From Actinomadura madurae (lineage in GTDB: Bacteria; Actinomycetota; Actinomycetes; Streptosporangiales; Streptosporangiaceae): a stretch of DNA of 64,000 nucleotides. Numbering within the stretch: the stretch's first letter is position 1; the number at the start of each line of letters is the position of its first letter. This document shows, one piece after another, positions 1 to 10,258 of this stretch. The position numbers were made by a program, and so were the translations under genes. The stretch spans positions 893,725 through 957,724 of the forward strand of contig NZ_FOVH01000001.1 of assembly GCF_900115095.1 (NCBI RefSeq), read 5' to 3'. The notes under the pieces were generated by a model. That model saw only the letters and a list, made by a program, of their open reading frames with translations. It ran no database searches and was not told the origin of the DNA.

Positions 1-930
1 ATCCCGTACCAGATCAGCGCCGTGTCGCCGCTGCCGTTCCCGAACAACGTGCTGCCGGGCCTCGCCGGGATCCTGCTCGGGGCCCTCGCCGCCTTCGCGG
101 CGGCCCGCGGCGGCCCGCTGCCCGCCCGCGCGCCGCTGCGCGCGCTGACCGCCGGCGCCGCCGCGCTGGCGCTGCTGATCGGCACGCTGGTGTTCACCGT
201 GGCCGCCCCGGACGGGGACGCCCCGGCGGCGCCCGCCAACGGCCAGGTTCGGGTGCTCAGCTACAACATCCACGACGCGGTCAACCAGTCGGGGCGGCTC
301 GACCCGGAGGGCATCGCCCGCGTCATCGAGGGGCAGCGCGCCCAGGTCGTCCTGCTGCAGGAGGCCGGGCGGGGATCGCTGCTGTCCGGCACCACCGACG
401 TCGGCGTGTGGCTGTCGCGGCGCCTCGGCATGAAGCTGATCTGGGGCCCCGCCGCCGACGGGCAGTTCGGCAACGCGATCCTGACGTCGCTTCCGGTGCG
501 CAGCTCCGGGACGGGCCGGATGCGCAAGGGCGACTGGTCGCAGATCCGCGGCTACGTGTGGGCCCGGCTCGCTGTCGGGAGGACCACGATGGACGTGTGG
601 TCGACGCACCTGGAGGGCGGCGACGACCAGGTCGACGAGCGCCTCCGGTCGATCGCGACGCTGCTGCGGGCCTGGGGCGGGGCGCCCCGCACCCTCATCG
701 GCGGCGACTTCAACGCGGGCGCCGGCAGCCGCGAGCTGACCGCGATGACCGACGGCACCGACCTGCGCAACACCGCGATCGGCGGCGAGGGGTACCCGAC
801 CAGGTCCGACGGCGCCAGCACCGACTGGGTCTTCGGGTCGGACGGGGTGCTCGTCACCGACTACGGGGTGCCCGAGTCGGACGCGTCCGATCACTATCCG
901 GTGGCGGTGACGGTCCGGATCGGGCGGTGA
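1..930 (+). CDS. Endonuclease/exonuclease/phosphatase-fold protein, 5' partial
   Basis: The reading frame is open from the first base of the window (IPYQISA before a GTG at 22), so the gene probably starts upstream. The visible N-terminal part holds two hydrophobic segments (about residues 10-30 and 45-65 from the GTG), which suggests a membrane anchor. A DNase I-like domain follows, with the family landmarks VLSYNIHD, LLQEAG, GGDFNAG and SDHYPV in the right order (Asn, Glu, Asp/Asn and Asp-His pair of the metal-dependent active site). Members cleave phosphodiester or phosphate ester bonds; the substrate cannot be told. In actinomycetes such membrane-tethered forms are common and of unknown role. 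Confidence 0.8.
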   Translation: MPYQISAVSPLPFPNNVLPGLAGILLGALAAFAAARGGPLPARAPLRALTAGAAALALLIGTLVFTVAAPDGDAPAAPANGQVRVLSYNIHDAVNQSGRLDPEGIARVIEGQRAQVVLLQEAGRGSLLSGTTDVGVWLSRRLGMKLIWGPAADGQFGNAILTSLPVRSSGTGRMRKGDWSQIRGYVWARLAVGRTTMDVWSTHLEGGDDQVDERLRSIATLLRAWGGAPRTLIGGDFNAGAGSRELTAMTDGTDLRNTAIGGEGYPTRSDGASTDWVFGSDGVLVTDYGVPESDASDHYPVAVTVRIGR

Positions 931-944
931 GAGCCGTCCGCCAC

Positions 945-950
945 TAGGGT
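945..950 (+). promoter_or_regulatory. -10 hexamer TAGGGT, leaderless context
   Basis: TAGGGT is followed by 6 nt and then the ATG at 957, the spacing seen at leaderless actinobacterial starts and repeated in this window before coaE and tyrA. It would drive the small ORFs and the acetyltransferase at 1069. No clear -35 was seen. Confidence 0.4.
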
Positions 951-956
951 CGTCGG

Positions 957-1016
957 ATGAGCGAAGCGAACCGGGGGGTGTGGGGGGTCGTCCCCCCACC
1001 GGGAGACGGCGTATGA
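957..1016 (+). CDS. Possible leader peptide 1 (19 aa)
   Basis: ATG directs a 19-residue peptide starting MSEANRGV and rich in Pro/Gly. It lies 6 nt after a TAGGGT hexamer, so it could be translated from a leaderless transcript. Its stop TGA overlaps the ATG of the second unit (ATGA), the usual sign of translational coupling. No homology is claimed; the peptide may matter only as a leader. Confidence 0.3.
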   Translation: MSEANRGVWGVVPPPGDGV

Positions 1017-1068
1017 GCGAAGCGAACCGGGGGGTGCCGGGGGCCGGCCCCCCGCCGGGAGAGGGCCC
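957..1068 (+). repeat. Two tandem 56-bp leader units, each starting with ATG
   Basis: Units 957-1012 and 1013-1068 share ATGAGCGAAGCGAACCGGGG and continue GGTG, then a G-rich/C-rich inverted repeat and a CCGGGAGA tail. In unit 1 the hairpin is an 8-bp stem (980-987 with 992-999) and a TCGT loop. Each unit ends exactly where the next ATG begins; the third ATG (1069) is the start of the acetyltransferase. GGGAGA in each tail can serve as ribosome binding site for the following ATG. Confidence 0.75.
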
Positions 1069-1081
1069 ATGGACGAGCTGA
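1013..1081 (+). CDS. Possible leader peptide 2 (22 aa)
   Basis: This paralogue of the preceding leader peptide begins with the same MSEANRGV and then diverges through its own hairpin. It is preceded by GGGAGA in the first unit and its stop lies 13 nt inside the acetyltransferase gene in another frame, so its translation would influence initiation at 1069. It is supported only by the repeat architecture. Confidence 0.3.
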   Translation: MSEANRGVPGAGPPPGEGPWTS

Positions 1082-1560
1082 CGGTCGTGATCGAGCGTGC
1101 GGGCCCCGGCGACGCGGGCGAGCTGATGACCGTCCAGCGGGCCGCGTACGTCGCCGAGGCGCAGCTGTACGGCGACCCGTTCATCCCGCCGCTGGTCGAG
1201 TCCGGCGAGCAGCTGCGGAAGGTGCTCGCGGGCGACGCCGTGGTGCTGAAGGCGATGCTCGGCGGGCGCCTCGTCGGCGCCGTCCGCGCCCAGTTCAGCG
1301 ACCACACCTGCCTGGTGGGGCGGCTCGTGGTCGTCCCGGACCTGCAGGGCCGCGGCATCGGGCGGCGGCTGATGGCGGCGCTGGAGCAGGAGGTCGCCGG
1401 CCGCGCCGACGCGTGCGTGCTGTTCACCGGCCACCTGAGCGAGGCGAATCTTCGCCTGTACCGCCGCCTCGGCTACAGCGAGACGCACCGGGAGCGCGTC
1501 GCCGCGCACCTGACGCTCGTCCACATGCGCAAGCCCCTCGTCCCGGCGGCGAAGGCCTGA
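1069..1560 (+). CDS. GNAT family N-acetyltransferase
   Basis: A 163-residue protein with the Gcn5-related fold. The acetyl-CoA pyrophosphate loop is LQGRGIGRRL (about residues 96-105), preceded by the strand LVGRLVVVPD, and the C-terminal NLRLYRRLGY is the usual alpha4-beta6 part. Such enzymes move an acetyl group from acetyl-CoA to an amine; the substrate is unknown. GGGAGA at 1057-1062 gives good spacing for the ATG. The gene stops 16 bp before coaE, whose -10 lies in the gap, so the two are probably separate transcripts with read-through possible. Confidence 0.85.
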   Translation: MDELTVVIERAGPGDAGELMTVQRAAYVAEAQLYGDPFIPPLVESGEQLRKVLAGDAVVLKAMLGGRLVGAVRAQFSDHTCLVGRLVVVPDLQGRGIGRRLMAALEQEVAGRADACVLFTGHLSEANLRLYRRLGYSETHRERVAAHLTLVHMRKPLVPAAKA

Positions 1561-1564
1561 CGGC

Positions 1565-1570
1565 TAGGGT
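1565..1570 (+). promoter_or_regulatory. -10 hexamer of a leaderless coaE transcript
   Basis: TAGGGT, 6 nt and then the GTG of coaE. No Shine-Dalgarno sequence is present between them, so transcription would start at or next to the start codon. Confidence 0.5.
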
Positions 1571-1576
1571 GAGCCC

Positions 1577-2176
1577 GTGCTGAAAGTGGGACTCACCGGC
1601 GGGATCGGCTCGGGCAAGAGCGAGGTGTCGGCGCGCCTGGAGCGGCACGGCGCGCTGGTCATCGACGCCGACAAGATCGCCCGCGAGGTCGTCGAGCCGG
1701 GCACCCCGGGCCTGGCCGCCGTGGTGGCCGAGTTCGGCGAGGAGGTGCTGCTGCCCTCCGGCGCCCTCGACCGCGAGAAGGTCGGCAAGATCGTCTTCAC
1801 CGACCCCGAGCGGCTGGCGGCGCTGAACGCGATCGTCCACCCCCTGGTGGGGGAGCGGATGCGGCAGCTGATGGAGGCCGCCCCCGAGGACGCGGTCGTC
1901 GTTTACGACGTTCCCCTCCTCACGGAGAACGGCCTGGCCGACATGTACGACGAGGTGGTCGTCGTGGACGCGCCCGAGGAGACCCAGCTGGACCGCCTGG
2001 TGGCCCGCCGCGGCATGACCGAAGAGGACGCCCGAGCCCGCATGGCGAACCAGGCGACCCGCGAGGCCCGCCGCGCGGTGGCCACCCACGTGATCGAGAA
2101 CAACGGCACCCTGGACGCCCTGAAAACCCAGGTGGACGCCCTCTGGAAGGCCCTGACCCGCCGCGCCGCCTCCTAG
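1577..2176 (+). CDS. coaE: Dephospho-CoA kinase
   Basis: A 199-residue cytosolic P-loop kinase that phosphorylates the 3'-hydroxyl of dephospho-CoA with ATP, the last step of coenzyme A synthesis. The N-terminal [10 protein letters not shown] is the Walker A loop, followed by [12 protein letters not shown], the diagnostic DAD region of CoaE, and later [10 protein letters not shown] and the ARMANQ lid. Length fits the usual 195-220 residues; many actinobacterial versions carry an extra C-terminal domain, absent here. The GTG start fits directly on the beginning of the P-loop strand and on the leaderless -10. The stop overlaps by 4 bp the stop of the giant convergent TIR gene. Confidence 0.95.
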   Translation: MLKVGLTGGIGSGKSEVSARLERHGALVIDADKIAREVVEPGTPGLAAVVAEFGEEVLLPSGALDREKVGKIVFTDPERLAALNAIVHPLVGERMRQLMEAAPEDAVVVYDVPLLTENGLADMYDEVVVVDAPEETQLDRLVARRGMTEEDARARMANQATREARRAVATHVIENNGTLDALKTQVDALWKALTRRAAS

Positions 2177-5100
2177 AAGGGGGCGTCTAGGGGGAGGCGG
2201 TGGACTTCGGGGAGGTAGGGGTCCAGTTCGCCGGGTTCGAAGCGGCACATGCCTACGGCGTACCAGAACTCGGCGGTGGCGTTGCCCTCCCACTTGTAGC
2301 GGCCGTCGGGGGCCAGGGCCGCCCAACCCTCGGCCAGGCCTAGCAGTGTCGTGCGGCGGGCGGGGGCCGTGTGGTCGGTGACGTCCCAGAGGATGATGGC
2401 GCCGTCGTCGCCGGCGCTGGCCAGGAGGGAGCCGTCCGGGCTGAAGGCGGCCGACCAGATGCGGCGGGTGTGGCCGGCGAGGGTGTGCAGGAGGCGGCCG
2501 CTGGAGGGGTTCCACAGGCGGACGACCATGTCGTCGCCCGCGCTGGCGAGCAGGGCCCCGGACGGGTGGAACGCGGTCGTCCAGAGGCGGCCGGCGTGGT
2601 CGGCGAGGGTGTGCAGGGCCTCGCCGGTGGTGGGGTCCCAGAGGCGGACGGTGCCGTCGTTGCTCGCGCTGGCGAGGGTCTCGCCGGACGGTGAGAACGC
2701 CACCTGGTAGACGCGGTCGGTGTGGCCGCGCAGCACGGCGGTCAGTTCGCCGGTGCGGGGGTGCCACAGCCGGACGAGACCGTCGTCGCAGCCGGTCGCG
2801 AGCAGGGCGCCGCCCGGCTGGAAGTCGATGGAGCGGACGCGGCCCCGGTGGTCGGCGAGGTTGACGATCTCGCGGCCGGTCGTCCAGTACCAGAGCCGGA
2901 CGGAGTCGTCGTCGTTGGCGGTGGCGAGGACGTCGCCCGCGGGGGCGAACGCCTGCGCCCACACGTGGTCGGTCTCCACGTTCAGCTCGCGCTCGAACAG
3001 GCCGGTCCCCGCCTGCCACAGGTGGACGCCGCCGTCGTTGGTGGCGGTGGCGAGCTGGGAGTCGCGGGTGTTGAACGAGGCGGCGGTGAGGTTGTCGGCG
3101 ACGCCGCGCAGCTCGCGGAGCATCCGGCCCGAGCGCGGCTCCCAGAGCCGGACGAGGCCGTCGTTGCCGCTGCCGGCCAGCATGCCGCCGTCGGGGCTGA
3201 ACGCGACGCCGGTGACGCGGCGGCCGTGGCCGCGCAGCACGGTGCGGCACTGGCCGGTCTCGGCGTCCCAGAGCCGGGCGGTGCCGTCGTTGCTGCTGGT
3301 GGCGAGCTGGGCGCCGTCGGGGCGGAACGCGAACGGCCACACGGCGCCGCGGTGGCCGGCGAGTTCCAGGCGCTGCCGCCCGGTCCGCGGGTCCCAGAGC
3401 CGGACGGACCCGGCGCTGTCGGCGGTGGCGAGGCGGCCGCCGTCCGGGCTGAACGTCGCCTGGTAGATGCCGCCGCCGTGGCCGGACAGGACGGCCCGCT
3501 GCCGGCCGTCCTCCCAGAGGCGGACCGATCCGTCGGTGTCGCCGGTGACGAGCAGGGTGCCGTCCGGGTGGAACGCGATGGCGTAGACGCGCCCGGTGTG
3601 GCCGAGGAGCTCCTGCCTGATCTCGCCGGTGCGGATGTCCCAGAGCCGGACGACGCCGGCCTCGTCCCCGGCGGCGAGGAGGGAGCCGTCCGGGTGGAAG
3701 ACGGCCCGGAACACGGCGCCGCGGTGGCCGGTCAGCTCCCGCAGGAGCGCGCCGGTGGTGAGGTCCCAGACGCGCAGCGTGCCGCCCGAGTCGCCGGTGA
3801 CCATGAGGGAGCCGGCCGGGTCGAACACGGCGGTGTAGACGGGGGCGGTGTGTCCGGCGAGCTCGTGCAGCGGGACGCCGGACACGATGTCCCAGATGCG
3901 GATGGTCCCGTCGGCGGCGCCCGCCGCGACGAGGTCGCCGCCCGCCGCCGAGCGCCCGCCGACGACCACGGGCCACACGCCGTCGGGGTGGACGGCGAGG
4001 GTGTGCGTGCCGTGGCCGGTGGCGAGGTCCCACAGCCGGACGGTGCCGTCGGCGGATCCGCTCGCCAGGACGTTGCCCGCCGGGTCGAAGGCGACGGCGT
4101 AGGCGCGGTCGGTGTGGCCCTGGAGCGTGCGCAGGGGGGTGCCCGTGACGGCGTCGCAGATGAGGACGCCGCCGTCCTCGCCGCCGATGGCGACGACGGA
4201 CCCGCCCGGACTGTAGGAGAGGGGCTGCGGGAGCCGGCTGGTCTGGAAGTGGAACCCGTAGGGGACGCCCACCGCGGCCGGGGCGACCTGGATGTCGATG
4301 GGGCGGCCGGGCGCGACGGCGGCCTCGCGCAGCTCGGGCGCGGCGGCGATCCGGTCGGGCAGGTCGGCGGCGACGAGCGCGGCGCGGGTCCAGCGGCTGC
4401 CGTCCACGGCGACGTCCCGCAGGTCGGCGCGGGCGAGGCGGGCCCGGGACAGGTCGGCGCCGCGCAGGTCGGCGCCGGTCAGCCTGGCCTCGTCCAGGCG
4501 CGCGCCCGCCAGCGACGCGTCCCGCAGGACGGCGCGCGACAGGTTCGCGCCGACGAGCTGGGCGTCGGTGAGGTCGGCGCCGGTCAGGTCCACCTCCTGC
4601 AGGTCGCGGTAGGACAGGTCCTCGCCCTGCAGGTGCGCGCCGCGCAGGTCGGTGTGCGCGGGCGTGCGCAGCCGCGTGGTGATGCGGATCGCGTTGGCGC
4701 GGGCGGTGTCGTCGGCGTCGGGGTCGGCGAGCACGCCGGCCGCCCAGGCCTGGCAGGCGCGGGTGTCGGCGAGGTCGCACAGGAAGTCGACGATCAGCTG
4801 GGTCAGGGCGCGGCGGCCCAGCACGGCCGGCGCCGCGCCCCGGGCGAACTCGTCGGCGATGTGCCGCGCGACGAGCCACTCCATCACCGACGTGTGGATG
4901 AACCCGAACAGCCCCTCGGGGGTGCGGACGAGCAGGCTGCCCGCGCCGACGGCGTGCGTGACCTGGTGGGACGACATCCGCCCGCCGGCGAGCCCGGTGA
5001 GCGTCTCGGCGACGTCGGCCAGCTCGGCGAGGCGCAGGAACTGCTCGTCGCCGTCCCAGAGCCGCAGCGCGAGCGTGCCGACGGCCTGCCACATGGCGTC

Positions 5101-8025
5101 GCTCTTCAGCCCGGACGGCCCGCCGGCGCCGCCGACCCGCTCGGCCTCGTAGGCGAGCCAGGACGAGAGGATCTCGTGGTACAGGTCGGCCGGGCTGACC
5201 GCGCGGCGGGCCTGCGCGACCGCGCGCAGCCGGTCGTCGGGCAGGTCGGCGATGAACGACAGCATCCGGGGGTTGGACGTCAGCGCGAGCAGCTCCTCGA
5301 TGCCGGTCAGCAGGCCGAGGCGCGCCTCGGCGGCGTCCTCGCTGCCGTACCGGTTCACCAGGTAGGAGCGGACCTGCGGCGGGGTGAACTCCTCCAGGCC
5401 GAGGACGCGCCGGTGCGGCAGCACGCCGACCTTCTCGCCGAGGGCGGTCAGCACCTGGGCCTGGGACTCGAAGTGCTGCGTCCGGCTCGCCACGACGACC
5501 TTGGCCTTGTCCTGGGCGGCCTGGAGCAGGGTGTCGAGGTGGTCGGCGGCCTGGTCGTAGGTCATCCGCGTCACCAGCTCGTCGAACCCGTCGAAGAGCA
5601 GGACGATGCGCCCCTGGCGGAGCATGTAGTGGAACGCCTTGAGGTCGATCAGCTCCTCGCCGTGGTTGGCCAGGTGCGCGGCGACCAGGCCGTCCACCGA
5701 GTGCGCCTTGTCGAGGGCCCGCAGCTCGATGAGGATCGGGATGACGTGCGGCAGCTCCTCGGGGATGCGGCGGGCCAGCTCGCGCAGCGCGAACGTCTTG
5801 CCGCGGCCGAAGTCGCCGAGGAGCAGCAGGAAGCGCCCGTGGTCCGCGGCGAGCAGCCGCAGCATCTCGCCGACGACGTCCTCGTGGACGTCGGCCGCGG
5901 AGCGCTCCTCTTGCGGGCCGGTCTCGGGGCGCAGGCGGTCGAGGTTCCGGTACCGCTGCGGGACGTACAGGGACGGCGGGTACAGGCCTTCCGCGGAGAG
6001 CCGCCTGGTCTGGGCGGTCACGTACTCCGACAGGTCGACCAGGCCCTGGAATTCGGTGAGGCTGCGCACGCGGATGCCCCGCCGCAGCGCGTCGTCGCGC
6101 ACCGACCGCGCGGGGGCCGGCCCCAGGTAGACCAGCTCCGAGCCGTGGTCGGTCCCGTCGGCGTGGACGTGCCGGACGAACGCGTCGACGTCCTCCTCCG
6201 TCACCTGCCCCACGTGGGCGCCGATGCGGTACTGGCGGACGAACCCGTCCTCCAGGTGGGTGAGGAGCAGGTGCGGCGGGTCCTGCCGTCCGTCCGGACC
6301 GGCGGGTGGGACGACGCGCCGGATGGTCGCCCGCTCGAACCGCGTCTCGCACGCCTCGGTGAGGCGGTCGAGCAGGCGCGCCGTGGGATCGGGGACCGGG
6401 TCGGCGCCGTCCTCGGCCCCCGGGCCGAGCTCCGGGGCGGGCGGGGCGGGCGGGACCTCCGTGCGCGAGGGCGGGAACGTTCCGTCCACGTTCGGCCAGG
6501 CCCGTTCGAGGCGTTCCGGGCCGCGCCGGGCGGCGGCCTCGGGGATCCACCTCTCCAGGCCGTCCCGGTGCAGGACGATGGTCTGGTGCCGGCCGGGGCC
6601 GAGCGCCGGCACGGCCGGGACACCGCCGCCGAGCAGGGGGATCGCGCCGAACTCCGACTCCGTGCCCTGGAAGAACAGGTCGACGTGGCCGCCGAGGAGC
6701 GACTCCACCGTCTCGGGGTCGCGCAGCGCGCCGGGCTCGCCGGGGATGGGAGTGTGCTCGATCGCTCCCAGGCGCAGCCAGCCCTCGTCCTCGAAATGCC
6801 GGAGCCGCTCGTTGAACCAGGCGGCCTGCGCCTGGCCGACGCGCCCGTACCGGTCCTCCTCGCGGTGCGTCTGCGGCAGGGTCGAGTTGAGCCCGGCCAC
6901 GACCACCTTCAGGTCGGGGACGGGGAACAGCGTCCACGGCTGGGCGCTGTCGAAGATGAGCGCGTCGATGCCCTGGTAGAACTCCTTGAACAGGTTCGCG
7001 TAGTGCCGCCACTTCGGCCAGTACGGCGGCTGCGGCTCGATGTCGTCGGCCTCGCAGCTGGAGAAGTACGCTTGGCAGGCCGCGCGGGTGACGTCGTGGG
7101 TCCCCGGCACGACGACGACGCGCTGCGCCTCCAGGCCGAGCAGGGCGCGCAGGCTCGTCAGGAACGACAGCGCCTCGGCGAACTCCTTGCGGCTGCCCGA
7201 GTGGGTGATGTTGCCGGTCACGACGAGCAGGTCGGGGCGCGGCACGCCGGCGTCGGCCAGCCGCGTCACGTCGCTCCAGATCCGGTCCTGCAGCTCCGCG
7301 GCCGTGGTGGGCTCGCCGGGCTCGGCGAGGGTGCGGCCGAACCGGGGCCCCGACACGTGCAGGACGCTCAGCCGCTCGCGCGGCTCGTCCCCGGCGTCGG
7401 CCGCGGGGAACGCCGGCGCGGCGGCGGGGGCCCGGCGGGCGGGACGCTCCCCGGACGGGTCCTGCCGCCCGGGCCCGGACGGCTCCTGGGCGCCCTCAGA
7501 CGGCTCCAGGCGGCCTGGGAGCGGCGCCGCCCGGCCGGGCGGCGCGGAGCGGCCGCCGGGGAAGCCGGGGCCGTCCAGGGGCCGGGCGTGGCCGGCGAGG
7601 GCCTCCCGGATGCGCCGCATCAGCAGGCCCCGCGCCTCGTCCGGGTCGTCGACGCCGACGAGGTCGACGTAGGTGATCGTGGACAGCAGGCCGTCGATCG
7701 GGCAGTCCTCGATGCGGACGGTGACGAGCTTGCGCGCCGGGTCGTCCGGGTCGGCCCGCAGCGCCGCCATCCACTCCAGCCGCCCGTACCGGGACCGCAG
7801 GTAGTTGCGCGACAGGACCGCCACCACGGCCTTGGCCTCCGAGAGGCCCCGGTCCATGAAGTCGATGAAGTTCGTCCCGGGCACGAAGTCCCACGCCTGC
7901 ATCATCGTCCGGTGCCCGGCGGCCTCCAGCTGCCAGGCGATCCAGGACGCCCACCGCTCGTCGGCCGGCGAGTAGCTGATGAAGAAGTCGGTCGGGCGCT
8001 CCTGGGGGTGGCCGGGGGGAGTCAT
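2173..8025 (-). CDS. TIR - degenerate metallophosphoesterase - NACHT - pentapeptide - WD40 giant STAND protein
   Basis: A 1950-residue multidomain protein. Residues 11-145 form a TIR domain ([12 protein letters not shown] at 14-25; Glu84 in GRLEW fits the catalytic glutamate of NAD-cleaving TIRs). A Pro/Gly-rich linker follows, then about 218-495 a calcineurin-like phosphoesterase fold whose metal motifs are all changed (TGNIT, PGTHD, QGTES). About 545-690 is unassigned. The NACHT ATPase spans 715-930 (Walker A GDFGRGKT 737-744, Walker [10 protein letters not shown]). A helical arm, pentapeptide repeats (about 1125-1205) and 15 WD40 blades (about 1265-1900) follow, closed by a cap ending [13 protein letters not shown] proteins oligomerise when the repeats sense a signal; TIR would then be the effector, as in NLR-like antiphage systems. 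Single-gene unit with a leaderless-type promoter. Confidence 0.9.
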   Translation of the reverse strand: MTPPGHPQERPTDFFISYSPADERWASWIAWQLEAAGHRTMMQAWDFVPGTNFIDFMDRGLSEAKAVVAVLSRNYLRSRYGRLEWMAALRADPDDPARKLVTVRIEDCPIDGLLSTITYVDLVGVDDPDEARGLLMRRIREALAGHARPLDGPGFPGGRSAPPGRAAPLPGRLEPSEGAQEPSGPGRQDPSGERPARRAPAAAPAFPAADAGDEPRERLSVLHVSGPRFGRTLAEPGEPTTAAELQDRIWSDVTRLADAGVPRPDLLVVTGNITHSGSRKEFAEALSFLTSLRALLGLEAQRVVVVPGTHDVTRAACQAYFSSCEADDIEPQPPYWPKWRHYANLFKEFYQGIDALIFDSAQPWTLFPVPDLKVVVAGLNSTLPQTHREEDRYGRVGQAQAAWFNERLRHFEDEGWLRLGAIEHTPIPGEPGALRDPETVESLLGGHVDLFFQGTESEFGAIPLLGGGVPAVPALGPGRHQTIVLHRDGLERWIPEAAARRGPERLERAWPNVDGTFPPSRTEVPPAPPAPELGPGAEDGADPVPDPTARLLDRLTEACETRFERATIRRVVPPAGPDGRQDPPHLLLTHLEDGFVRQYRIGAHVGQVTEEDVDAFVRHVHADGTDHGSELVYLGPAPARSVRDDALRRGIRVRSLTEFQGLVDLSEYVTAQTRRLSAEGLYPPSLYVPQRYRNLDRLRPETGPQEERSAADVHEDVVGEMLRLLAADHGRFLLLLGDFGRGKTFALRELARRIPEELPHVIPILIELRALDKAHSVDGLVAAHLANHGEELIDLKAFHYMLRQGRIVLLFDGFDELVTRMTYDQAADHLDTLLQAAQDKAKVVVASRTQHFESQAQVLTALGEKVGVLPHRRVLGLEEFTPPQVRSYLVNRYGSEDAAEARLGLLTGIEELLALTSNPRMLSFIADLPDDRLRAVAQARRAVSPADLYHEILSSWLAYEAERVGGAGGPSGLKSDAMWQAVGTLALRLWDGDEQFLRLAELADVAETLTGLAGGRMSSHQVTHAVGAGSLLVRTPEGLFGFIHTSVMEWLVARHIADEFARGAAPAVLGRRALTQLIVDFLCDLADTRACQAWAAGVLADPDADDTARANAIRITTRLRTPAHTDLRGAHLQGEDLSYRDLQEVDLTGADLTDAQLVGANLSRAVLRDASLAGARLDEARLTGADLRGADLSRARLARADLRDVAVDGSRWTRAALVAADLPDRIAAAPELREAAVAPGRPIDIQVAPAAVGVPYGFHFQTSRLPQPLSYSPGGSVVAIGGEDGGVLICDAVTGTPLRTLQGHTDRAYAVAFDPAGNVLASGSADGTVRLWDLATGHGTHTLAVHPDGVWPVVVGGRSAAGGDLVAAGAADGTIRIWDIVSGVPLHELAGHTAPVYTAVFDPAGSLMVTGDSGGTLRVWDLTTGALLRELTGHRGAVFRAVFHPDGSLLAAGDEAGVVRLWDIRTGEIRQELLGHTGRVYAIAFHPDGTLLVTGDTDGSVRLWEDGRQRAVLSGHGGGIYQATFSPDGGRLATADSAGSVRLWDPRTGRQRLELAGHRGAVWPFAFRPDGAQLATSSNDGTARLWDAETGQCRTVLRGHGRRVTGVAFSPDGGMLAGSGNDGLVRLWEPRSGRMLRELRGVADNLTAASFNTRDSQLATATNDGGVHLWQAGTGLFERELNVETDHVWAQAFAPAGDVLATANDDDSVRLWYWTTGREIVNLADHRGRVRSIDFQPGGALLATGCDDGLVRLWHPRTGELTAVLRGHTDRVYQVAFSPSGETLASASNDGTVRLWDPTTGEALHTLADHAGRLWTTAFHPSGALLASAGDDMVVRLWNPSSGRLLHTLAGHTRRIWSAAFSPDGSLLASAGDDGAIILWDVTDHTAPARRTTLLGLAEGWAALAPDGRYKWEGNATAEFWYAVGMCRFEPGELDPYLPEVHRLPLDAPF

Positions 8026-8031
8026 GCCGCC

Positions 8032-8037
8032 AGTATC
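8032..8037 (-). promoter_or_regulatory. -10 hexamer of the TIR-NACHT gene
   Basis: On the minus strand GATACT is followed by 6 nt and the ATG at 8025, with no ribosome binding site in between. This fits a leaderless transcript. The divergent permease starts 60 bp away, so the two share a short control region. Confidence 0.4.
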
Positions 8038-8084
8038 GCGCGGCCGGGCCGCGGACGGCAGCGCGCCGCGGCGCCTATGGGATC

Positions 8085-9320
<1,236 letters not shown>

Positions 9321-9329
9321 GCCTCCGGT

Positions 9330-10232
9330 TCACCCCGTGAGGCCGGGCCGGCCCGCGACGCGGGGGCGGCCGTCGTGCCGCCCGGCCTCCGCGGCCGTCT
9401 CCAGAAGGCGGTCGAGCAGTTCGGGGCGCGCCGCGACGAAACCGAGCTCGGACGCCGGACGGTCGATCTCCAGCCGGTACGGGCTCCCGTCCAGCCGGCG
9501 CAGCTCGGCGCCCGCCTCGGCCGCCAGCAGGGCCCCGGCGGGCAGGTCCACGATCTCCGGCAGGTAGCCGACGATCCCGTCGATGTCGCCGCGCGCCAGC
9601 ATCGCCCACCCCACCAGCGGCGCCCACAGCTGCAGCATCCGCGCGCACCGGCGCTCCAGGGAGGAGCGCAGGGCGAAGGCGGTCCGGTCGTCCGGCCCGA
9701 CCGCGTGGCCCTGCGTCCAGGCCAGGACCGGGTTCTTCGCACGTCCCGGGCGCGGGCGGGCGGGCAGCGTGAGCGGCTTCCCGGCCGGCCCGCGCGCGCC
9801 CCAGCCGCGCACCGCCGACCACGTCCGCCCCGAGACCGGGTCATGGACGACGCCGAGGACGGGCTCGGCGCGCCAGCACAACGCCAGCCCCACCGCGTAG
9901 ACGGGCATGCCGATCGCGACGTTGTTGGTGCCGTCCAGCGGATCGACGAGCCACACCATGTCCTCGCCGGGCGCGCCGTCGAGGACGCCGGACTCCTCGG
10001 CGATGATGCGGTGCCGCGGGTACGCCGCCCGCAGCAGCCCCAGGATCAGGTCCTCGGCGGCCGTGTCCAGCTCCGTCACGACGTCGCCGCCGGTGCCCTT
10101 CGCGCGCACCCCGAGCGGCCCGCCCACGCCCGCGGCGAGCAGGGCGCCCGCCGCCTCGGCCGCCTCCACCGCCACGCGGCGGGCCTCCGAGAGATCGACC
10201 GGAAGGGCCTCCGCCGGGGTCGTGGGTCTCAT
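9330..10232 (-). CDS. Inositol monophosphatase-family phosphatase
   Basis: A 300-residue enzyme of the Mg/Li-sensitive phosphatase fold. The motifs VVTELD (51-56), AEES (78-81) and VDPLDGTNN (96-104) carry the metal-binding Glu and Asp residues; the C-terminal motif reads EIVDLPAG where most members have WD.AAG. The family includes inositol-1-phosphatase, histidinol phosphatase and CysQ-type 3'-nucleotidases, and the sequence does not decide between them. It is the last gene of a three-gene minus-strand operon, 26 bp after the cupin gene, so it may act with that protein on the same phosphorylated metabolite. Confidence 0.8.
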   Translation of the reverse strand: MRPTTPAEALPVDLSEARRVAVEAAEAAGALLAAGVGGPLGVRAKGTGGDVVTELDTAAEDLILGLLRAAYPRHRIIAEESGVLDGAPGEDMVWLVDPLDGTNNVAIGMPVYAVGLALCWRAEPVLGVVHDPVSGRTWSAVRGWGARGPAGKPLTLPARPRPGRAKNPVLAWTQGHAVGPDDRTAFALRSSLERRCARMLQLWAPLVGWAMLARGDIDGIVGYLPEIVDLPAGALLAAEAGAELRRLDGSPYRLEIDRPASELGFVAARPELLDRLLETAAEAGRHDGRPRVAGRPGLTG

Positions 10233-10258
10233 CGGCCTCTCCAGTCGGTCGCGGCGGC

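Noticed and set aside
1424..7012. An Arg/Pro-rich 1862-codon frame on the minus strand
   Set aside because: It is the same strand read in a shifted frame across coaE and the giant gene; no domain and typical shadow composition.
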